Below, piece by piece: positions 58,390 to 64,000 of a stretch of 64,000 bases of DNA. Under the pieces are notes generated by a model. That model searched no databases and was not told the DNA's origin. It saw only the letters and a program-made list of their open reading frames with translations. Source of the stretch: Alphaproteobacteria bacterium (GTDB lineage: Bacteria > Pseudomonadota > Alphaproteobacteria > Rhizobiales > CAJQND01); contig JAAEUE010000137.1 in NCBI GenBank assembly GCA_024227565.1, forward strand, positions 1-64,000, given 5' to 3'. The number at the start of each line of letters is the position of its first letter. The first letter of the stretch is position 1. The position numbers were made by a program, and so were the translations under genes.

Positions 58390-59540
58390 CCGAGATCGTT
58401 TTCTGGCAATCCATGATCAGTCCCCACCAGGCCGGGCTTGTGCAGGCATTGGCCGCGCGCCCGGGCCTTGAGGTGACCTACATCGCAACAGAAGCCGTCA
58501 GGCGCTCGCGGGCGGCCATGGGCTGGGTGGAACCGAGTTTAGGCGGCGCCCAGCTCAAATTGGCAGAAACAGGCGCCGAAATAGCCGCGTTAGCGCAGAG
58601 CTTCGCGCCGGACGCCATCCACCTGTGCCAGGGTTTCCGCGGAAATGGCACGATCTCGCACGCCCTGCCCGCTCTGGCCCGCAAGGGTGCGCGCATTGGC
58701 GTGATGATGGAGGCCATTGACCAGCGCGGCAAGACGGGATGGCTCAAGAAGCCTCTCTACAAACGCCAGGTGAAGCATTATGGCGACGCGGTGTCGTTCT
58801 GCCTGGCAATCAGCGAAGAGGCCGAACGGTTCATCGCCGAATGCGGCTTTCGCGCCGACAGGATCTATCCGTTCAGTTATTTCCTGCGCCAGGCGCCTGA
58901 AACCGCAGAAACGCGCAAGCCAACCCGGCAGATTGTTTATGTGGGGCGGCTGATTGCCTTGAAGCGGGTTGATCTTCTGATCGAGGCGTTTGGCGCTTTG
59001 AACCAGCCGGGCACAACACTGAAAATCATTGGTTCTGGCCCGCTTGAGGGCGAACTCCAAGCGCTTGCCCGCACCCAGCCAAATGCCACTGCCATTGAAT
59101 GGCTCGGAACGGTGACGAATGAGGACGCGCAACAGGCGATTGCCAACAGCGATTGCCTGATTTTATCGAGCGAATATGACGGCTGGGGCGCGGTTGTGAC
59201 CGAGGCACTGCTCGCCGGCACCCCGGCCATTTGCAGCTCGGCCTGCGGGGCGAAGGTTGCGGTGTCAAATTCGGGCGCAGGCGGTGTGTTTGCGTCCGGC
59301 GACAGGGTTTCACTGGAGCGCCTCCTCGGCCTCCAGGTGAACGATGCCCCGTGGGGCGGCCCTCAAAGGGCGAAAATGCGCACCTGGGCCCAGAACGCCC
59401 TGTCTGCTGAAGCCGGCGCCGGGTATCTGGAGGCCATCATTGCCTCACTCGGGCACAATCTGGCGCCCCCTGCGGCGCCCTGGATCATGCCGTACGGGGC
59501 TGAAATTCCTCAGAAAATTAAGACTTTCGTGACCGGTTAG
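58386..59540 (+). CDS. GT4-family glycosyltransferase 1
   Basis: The 384-residue protein is a GT-B fold retaining glycosyltransferase. The N-terminal half (WQSMISPHQAGLVQALAARPGLEVTYI) is the acceptor domain. The C-terminal half has the donor motifs RQIVYVGRLIALKRVDLLIEAF, LKIIGSGPLEGEL and the E-x7-E element SSEYDGWGAVVTEALLAGTPAI. It is coupled to the polymerase by an ATGA overlap. The C-terminal ten residues are Lys-rich. Sugar specificity cannot be read. Confidence 0.87.
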   Translation: MTEIVFWQSMISPHQAGLVQALAARPGLEVTYIATEAVRRSRAAMGWVEPSLGGAQLKLAETGAEIAALAQSFAPDAIHLCQGFRGNGTISHALPALARKGARIGVMMEAIDQRGKTGWLKKPLYKRQVKHYGDAVSFCLAISEEAERFIAECGFRADRIYPFSYFLRQAPETAETRKPTRQIVYVGRLIALKRVDLLIEAFGALNQPGTTLKIIGSGPLEGELQALARTQPNATAIEWLGTVTNEDAQQAIANSDCLILSSEYDGWGAVVTEALLAGTPAICSSACGAKVAVSNSGAGGVFASGDRVSLERLLGLQVNDAPWGGPQRAKMRTWAQNALSAEAGAGYLEAIIASLGHNLAPPAAPWIMPYGAEIPQKIKTFVTG

Positions 59541-59794
59541 CGGGACAATGCGTCCCTAGAACACGCCCGGGTTCGAACATGATGTTCTCCGCCGGGTCTA
59601 GGGGAAGATAGCCAGGCAATGTGCGAGATCGCCGGCATATACCAATTGCGCAGTGCTGCGCCGAGGCAGACCTGTCGTGCTGCTGCCATATGCAAGCGCG
59701 GAACCCCCACCTCATCTCACGCCGATAGATGCATTCAAACGCTGGTAACGCAGTGTGCCGCTGCATGTTCGCGGCCAGATCATTGGGGGACCGC

Positions 59795-60931
59795 ATGAGG
59801 ATCGTGCACACTGTGCCCCACGTCTGCAAGGAAGCCAGCGGGCCGTCCTATTCGGTCTCAAGGTTGTGCGAAGAGCTTGGTGCCAAATATCACCGGGTGC
59901 GGTTGCTGACGATTGACGAGCGCGCGCGCCGGGACGCTCAAAACTATCGCCACGATGTTTTTGGCAGCTCGCACATTCTCTCCAGGCTGGGTATCTCGCG
60001 CGCGTTGGAAACCTCCCTGGCGCGGCAAGCCAAACGGGCCGATGTGATCCACAATCATGGCCTGTGGATGATGCCGAATGTCTATCCCGGCGAAGCTGCA
60101 AAAAACAGTGGCACCCCGTTGATCATCTCCCCGCGCGGCACCTTCAGCCCCGTGGCGCTGGCCCGTTCGCGCGGCGTCAAAAAAACCTTCTGGTGGCTCA
60201 AGCAACGCGCTGCTGTGGAACAGGCCAAATGTCTTCACGCAACCTGCGAGCAGGAATATCACGACATTCGCGCCTTTGGTTTGAAGCAACCTGTTGCGGT
60301 CATCCCGAACGGGGTGGATGTCCCTGTCCTCGAACACAGGTCCAAAGCCCCTCGGCAAAGGACGCTCCTGTTTCTCGGGCGCATTCATCCCATCAAGGGG
60401 CTCAGCGATCTGCTGGAGGCCTGGTCGGCTTTGGCAGACCGGCACCCCGAGTGGAAGCTTGTGATCGTAGGATCTGATCCGGTGGGGCACGAGGCTGAAT
60501 TGCGGCGCCAGGCAGAGCGCCTGTCCCTGCCAAGGGTCACGTTTGCCGGGCCGCTCTACAGAGTTGCCAAGCATCAGGCTTACCTGGACGCCGATGTTTA
60601 TGTGTTGCCGTCCACCACTGAGAATTTTGGCCATACCGTTGCAGAAGCCCTGGCCCGCGCCGTGCCTGTGGTGACCACAACCGGCACACCGTGGGGGCCT
60701 GTGGTGGGGCACAATTGCGGTTGGTGCGTGGAACCTGGTGCAAACGAACTGATCAAAGGCTTAGGCCAGGCAATGAATGCATCAGATGAACAACGCCTTG
60801 AGATGGGCGCAAAGGGGCGCGCCTGGATGCAAGATGCGTTTTCATGGGCCGCAGTCGCAGATCAGATGGCACACACCTATGCCTGGGCGGCCGGTCTCAT
60901 GTCCCCTCCCGATTGCTTGAGGGTCAACTGA
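59795..60931 (+). CDS. GT4-family glycosyltransferase 2
   Basis: The ATG at 59795 (MRIVHTVPHVCKEASGPSYSVSRLCEEL) gives 378 residues; the upstream in-frame ATG at 59729 lacks support. GT-B motifs: an N-terminal GPSYSV glycine loop, NHGLWMMPN, RTLLFLGRIHPIKGLSDLLEAW, KLVIVGSD and PSTTENFGHTVAEALARAVPVVTT (E-x7-E). These are the WcaI/ExoL-type retaining glycosyltransferases. A 254-base gap precedes it, so it may have its own promoter. The stop and the next start share one base (TGATG). Confidence 0.87.
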   Translation: MRIVHTVPHVCKEASGPSYSVSRLCEELGAKYHRVRLLTIDERARRDAQNYRHDVFGSSHILSRLGISRALETSLARQAKRADVIHNHGLWMMPNVYPGEAAKNSGTPLIISPRGTFSPVALARSRGVKKTFWWLKQRAAVEQAKCLHATCEQEYHDIRAFGLKQPVAVIPNGVDVPVLEHRSKAPRQRTLLFLGRIHPIKGLSDLLEAWSALADRHPEWKLVIVGSDPVGHEAELRRQAERLSLPRVTFAGPLYRVAKHQAYLDADVYVLPSTTENFGHTVAEALARAVPVVTTTGTPWGPVVGHNCGWCVEPGANELIKGLGQAMNASDEQRLEMGAKGRAWMQDAFSWAAVADQMAHTYAWAAGLMSPPDCLRVN

Positions 60932-61815
60932 TGACCGCACAAGACAGACCCTGGGACAAAGACCAATATTCGCTTCCGCTGGCCGTGATCCTCATCTCGC
61001 TCAACGAAGAGCATGCGATGGACGAGGTGCTGGAAAACCTGAAAGGCTGGGCCGGCGAAGTGTTCCTCGTCGACAGTTTCAGCACCGACAGAACAGTTGA
61101 GATTGCGCTCCGTCACGGGGTTCACGTGGTGCAGCGCAAGTTCAGCGGATTTGGCGATCAGTGGAATTTTGCGTTGGACGAACTTCCCATCAGCATGCCG
61201 TGGACAATGAAGCTTGATCCGGATGAACGCCTGACGCCGGAGCTGAAAAGGAACATTGCCCAGGCCATCGCCATTGGCGGCGCCGACGGCATCAGTTTTG
61301 AGCGCCGGTTGTGGTTCATGGGCCAGCCTCTCGGTGTGGCCCATGACCTCACCCGCGTGTGGAAAACCGGCTGCTGCCGTTTTTCAGATGTGCTCGTGAA
61401 CGAGCATCCGATTGTCAAAGGAAACGTGGTTCAGGTTGCCGGCGAGCTTGAGCATCACGACAGCCCCGATCTGCATCACTGGTTTGAAAAGCAGAACCGC
61501 TATTCCTCCGCAGAAGCCGCGGGCGCACTCCGCAACGCGGCGCTCTCCGATGAACCTAAGCTGCTTGGCACTGCGTTGCAGCGGCGCATGTGGCTGAAGG
61601 CCCATTACCGCAAGGTGCCGTTCAGATATCTCCTGGTCTTCTTGTATTGCCTGTTTGGACTGGGCGCCTGGCGCGCCGGCAAGGTGGGCGTGATGTGGGC
61701 CCGGCTACGGTCGGACGTCTATCGCATGAGGGACTACAAATTGGCCGAGATGAAACTGCAGAACACCAACAGCGCGGCCGGCACAACAAAGAACAGAACC
61801 GAACAGGTCGCCTGA
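60931..61815 (+). CDS. GT2-family glycosyltransferase (WaaE/KdtX-like)
   Basis: The 294-residue GT-A protein opens PLAVILISLNEEHAMDEVLENLKGWAGEVFLVDSFSTDRTVEIA, then FGDQWNFALDEL and the metal-binding WTMKLDPDERL (D-x-D near residue 91). A C-terminal hydrophobic segment (RYLLVFLYCLFGLGAWRAG, about 230-248) likely anchors it to the membrane. This matches the WaaE/LgtF-like branch that adds glucose or another hexose. It is translationally coupled to the GT4 gene before it. Confidence 0.86.
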   Translation: MTAQDRPWDKDQYSLPLAVILISLNEEHAMDEVLENLKGWAGEVFLVDSFSTDRTVEIALRHGVHVVQRKFSGFGDQWNFALDELPISMPWTMKLDPDERLTPELKRNIAQAIAIGGADGISFERRLWFMGQPLGVAHDLTRVWKTGCCRFSDVLVNEHPIVKGNVVQVAGELEHHDSPDLHHWFEKQNRYSSAEAAGALRNAALSDEPKLLGTALQRRMWLKAHYRKVPFRYLLVFLYCLFGLGAWRAGKVGVMWARLRSDVYRMRDYKLAEMKLQNTNSAAGTTKNRTEQVA

Positions 61816-61848
61816 CCAGATTTGGGCTCAGGCACGAGAACACCTCAT

Positions 61849-63987
61849 ATGAAGCAGATTTTACAAAACCTCTCAAATGGCGAAACACATGTGGCCGACA
61901 TTCCGGCCCCCAAGGTGCGGGATGGGCATGTGCAGATCGCAAGCACCGTCAGTCTGGTGTCGTCCGGCACCGAGCGCATGTTGGTGGATTTTGGCCGCGG
62001 CTCGCTTGTCTCAAAGGCCCGTCAGCAGCCTGACAAGGTGAGGCAGGCCTTGGAGAAGATCGGCACCGACGGCCTGGCGGCCACGCTCGACGCGGTGCGC
62101 TCAAAGCTCGATCAGCCCCTGGCCCTTGGCTATTGCAATGTGGGCCGCGTGCTCAAAGCCGGCGAGGGCTGCACCGCGTTCTCCCCCGGAGACCGGGTGG
62201 TGTCCAACGGCAAGCATGCCGAGGTGGTGGTTTCCCCGAAGAACCTGTGTGCAAAAGTGCCCAACGCCGTGAGCGATGAGGCGGCCAGCTTCACGGTCAT
62301 CGGCGCCATCGCGCTTCAAGGCGTGCGGCTGGCGCAGCCCAACCTGGGCGAAACGGTTGCAGTGCTGGGCCTTGGGCTGGTGGGACTTTTGACCGTGCAA
62401 CTGCTGCGCGCCAATGGCTGCCGGGTGCTGGGGTTGGATTTTGATCCAGGCCGCCTGGCCCTTGCCAAGGGTTTCGGAGCAGAAACCATTGATCTGTCAG
62501 CCACCGCAGACCCGGTGCAGGCCGCCCTTGCGTTCAGCCAGGGCCGCGGCATGGACGCAGTGCTGCTCACCGCCTCAACCCAGAGCAGCGATCCGGTGGC
62601 GCAAGCAGCTCAAATGAGCCGGAAGCGGGGCCGCGTAGTGCTGGTCGGCGTGACCGGCCTTGAGCTGTCCCGCGCCGACTTCTTTGAAAAGGAGCTGACC
62701 TTTCAGGTCTCCTGCTCCTATGGTCCGGGCCGCTATGACCCGGCCTATGAAGAGAAGGGCCAGGATTATCCGGTGGGCTTTGTGCGCTGGACTGAACAGC
62801 GCAATTTTGAGGCTGTGCTCGATCTCATGGCCAGCGGGCAGATCGATGTGGCGCCCCTGGTCAGCCACAGGCATGCCATCGGCCAAGCGGCAGACGCCTA
62901 TGACGTTCTGGTGTCCGGCACACCGTCGCTGGGCATACTGATCACCTATCCGGACGCCCATGGCACAGGACCGGCCCTGAACGAGCTTTTGAACCGGGTG
63001 GTGGCGTTTGCCGAGGAACGGTCCGAGCGGACGGCTGCAAAAGGCAACACAGGCTTCATTGGCGCCGGCAACTATGGCGGCCGCGTCCTCATTTCTGCTT
63101 TCAAGGAGGCTGGTGCGGGTTTGCGCACCATTGCCAGTTCAAGCGGCGTTTCAGCGGTGCATTACGGCAAGAAGTTCAAGTTTGGGCATGCAACGTCTGA
63201 TGCCGGCGAAATTTTCGCCAATGATGAAATCGACACGGTGTGCATCTGCAGCCGCCACGACAGCCACAAACAGTATGTGGTCGAGGCCCTGGAAGCGCGC
63301 AAATCTGTGTTCGTGGAAAAACCGCTGTGCCTCACCCTGGCGGAGCTGGACGAGATTGAGGCCACGCACCGGCAGTATCCAGATGCCCGGTTGATGGTGG
63401 GCTACAACCGGCGCTTTGCCCCGCATGTGATCGCGATGAAAGACCTTTTGAGTGCTGAGGCGGCGCCGAAAATGCTGACCATCACAGTCAATGCCGGCAC
63501 CATACAAAGCTCTCACTGGACCCAAGACCCTGCAGTTGGCGGCGGGCGGATCATTGGGGAAGGTTGCCACTTCATCGATCTGGCGCGGCATCTGATCGGG
63601 TTCCCCATAACGGCTCATACAGCAGCACGCCTTGGTTCGGTAGGCGGCGCGCACCCGGCCGACAATGCGTCGATCACGTTGCAGTTCGGGGATGGTTCGC
63701 TGGCCGTCATCAACTATCTGGCCAATGGCCACAAGAGCCTGCCCAAGGAGCGCGTTGAAGTGTTCTGCGCCGGCAAGGTGTTGCAGCTCGACAATTTCCG
63801 CAAGCTCACCGGCCATGGCTGGAAGGGGCTTCGCAGCGCGAAAACCTGGCGCCAGGACAAGGGCCAGAAGAACTGCGTGGCCGCGTTCATGGTGTCGGTG
63901 TGGACGGGCGCTGCTGCCCCCATTCCGGCCGATGAGTTGTTTGAGGTGGCCCGGGTCACCATCAGCGCAGCAGAGCAGTTGAAATGA
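61849..63987 (+). CDS. Two-domain oxidoreductase: zinc-type alcohol dehydrogenase fused to Gfo/Idh/MocA
   Basis: The ATG at 61849 gives 712 residues. Residues 1-370 are a medium-chain dehydrogenase (SSGTERMLVDFGRGSL, GYCNVGRVLKAGEGCTAFSPGDRV, VAVLGLGLVGLLTVQLLRANGC). Residues about 395-712 are a Gfo/Idh/MocA unit (GFIGAGNYGGRVLISAF, SVFVEKPLCLTL, GGRIIGEGCHFIDLARHLIG). I recall the same fusion in many Wzy-dependent exopolysaccharide loci next to heparinase-like genes. The reaction is unknown; oxidation plus reduction of a sugar within one protein is plausible. Its stop overlaps the start of the next gene. Confidence 0.87.
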   Translation: MKQILQNLSNGETHVADIPAPKVRDGHVQIASTVSLVSSGTERMLVDFGRGSLVSKARQQPDKVRQALEKIGTDGLAATLDAVRSKLDQPLALGYCNVGRVLKAGEGCTAFSPGDRVVSNGKHAEVVVSPKNLCAKVPNAVSDEAASFTVIGAIALQGVRLAQPNLGETVAVLGLGLVGLLTVQLLRANGCRVLGLDFDPGRLALAKGFGAETIDLSATADPVQAALAFSQGRGMDAVLLTASTQSSDPVAQAAQMSRKRGRVVLVGVTGLELSRADFFEKELTFQVSCSYGPGRYDPAYEEKGQDYPVGFVRWTEQRNFEAVLDLMASGQIDVAPLVSHRHAIGQAADAYDVLVSGTPSLGILITYPDAHGTGPALNELLNRVVAFAEERSERTAAKGNTGFIGAGNYGGRVLISAFKEAGAGLRTIASSSGVSAVHYGKKFKFGHATSDAGEIFANDEIDTVCICSRHDSHKQYVVEALEARKSVFVEKPLCLTLAELDEIEATHRQYPDARLMVGYNRRFAPHVIAMKDLLSAEAAPKMLTITVNAGTIQSSHWTQDPAVGGGRIIGEGCHFIDLARHLIGFPITAHTAARLGSVGGAHPADNASITLQFGDGSLAVINYLANGHKSLPKERVEVFCAGKVLQLDNFRKLTGHGWKGLRSAKTWRQDKGQKNCVAAFMVSVWTGAAAPIPADELFEVARVTISAAEQLK

Positions 63988-64000
63988 TCGGCCAGGCCCG
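63984..64000 (+). CDS. Start of a further gene (partial, first five codons)
   Basis: An ATG at 63984 overlaps the two-domain oxidoreductase stop by 4 bases and reads MIGQA before the window ends. In the loci I recall, this position is often a heparinase II/III-like protein, but five residues prove nothing about function. Listed because the 4-base overlap matches the coupling style of the operon. Confidence 0.4.

Noticed and set aside
59518..59829. Possible minus-strand gene of 103 codons in the gap between the two GT4 genes
   Set aside because: It overlaps the start of the second GT4 gene, lacks a ribosome site and shows no domain. The gap (59541-59794) contains only short hairpins such as GGGAC-AATGC-GTCCC.
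1..64000. CRISPR arrays, rRNA, tRNA or prophage genes
   Set aside because: No direct-repeat/spacer pattern, no RNA gene signature and no phage structural or integrase motif was seen on either strand; the only mobile element seen is the IS1595-type fragment at the left edge.

Overview
The window reads as chromosomal DNA of a GC-rich alphaproteobacterium. The family mix points to Hyphomicrobiales or a close relative: a MucR/Ros regulator, a BA14K-like glycine-zipper protein, UbiK, a YbjN-type protein next to ProC, OPX/Wzc export genes, and many 4-base ATGA or GTGA gene overlaps. I saw no rRNA, tRNA or CRISPR array. The first 0.3 kb is the end of an IS1595-type insertion sequence that continues off the left edge.

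Region 1 (0.4-20.2 kb) is mostly housekeeping and catabolism. It holds a small basic secreted protein, an acyltransferase-3, a membrane-anchored rhodanese, and a formamidase/acetamidase. A five-gene minus-strand operon couples a BMP-type nucleoside/base ABC importer to a cytosine deaminase resembling yeast Fcy1. Then come proC, a YbjN-like gene, ubiK, lgt, a MidA/NDUFAF7-type methyltransferase, a PgeF/YfiH multicopper-like protein, an M24 'pseudopeptidase', a lipoprotein, a two-repeat peptidoglycan-binding protein, an acyl-CoA synthetase, a nitronate monooxygenase, a glycine-zipper protein and a cupin.

Region 2 (20.5-43.4 kb) is a surface-sugar locus led by a mucR-like regulator with its own strong terminator. 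Its first half (21.2-34.5 kb) is one plus-strand run. It encodes a heptose-type set (SIS isomerase, HAD phosphatase, and a nucleotidyltransferase-PfkB fusion in the opposite domain order to HldE), a transaldolase, a split transketolase, several SDR epimerases/dehydratases, a Gfo/Idh/MocA oxidoreductase, a nucleotide-sugar dehydrogenase homologue lacking its catalytic Cys, and methyltransferases. This looks like a pathway to an unusual nucleotide-activated higher-carbon or branched sugar, and it is the best candidate for an undescribed system here. The second half (34.5-43.4 kb) has two glycosyltransferase-like genes and a CDP-sugar set (rfbF, rfbG, a 3,5-epimerase and a sugar C-methyltransferase, without rfbH). 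A convergent three-gene operon follows (SDR, second C-methyltransferase-like protein, CmcI-like protein). A GC-poor patch near 36.6-37.1 kb suggests assembly by transfer or recombination.

Region 3 (43.5-49.3 kb, minus strand) looks like carnitine catabolism: a CaiD-like crotonase, an L-carnitine 3-dehydrogenase, a BKACE (dehydrocarnitine cleavage type) and an ADP-forming acyl-CoA synthetase in a tightly overlapped operon, preceded by an LLM flavin monooxygenase.

Region 4 (49.5-64 kb, plus strand) starts with a PrpA-like phosphatase and continues as a Wzx/Wzy exopolysaccharide locus: OPX lipoprotein, beta-barrel protein, Wzc-type tyrosine kinase, flippase, hexapeptide acyltransferase, polymerase/ligase, three glycosyltransferases and a two-domain oxidoreductase. 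The start of another gene sits at the right edge. Two inverted copies of a ~107-bp double-hairpin intergenic repeat, with paired base changes in the stems, lie at 48.2 and 56.8 kb.

All assignments rest on reading motifs in translated sequence; no database search was run.
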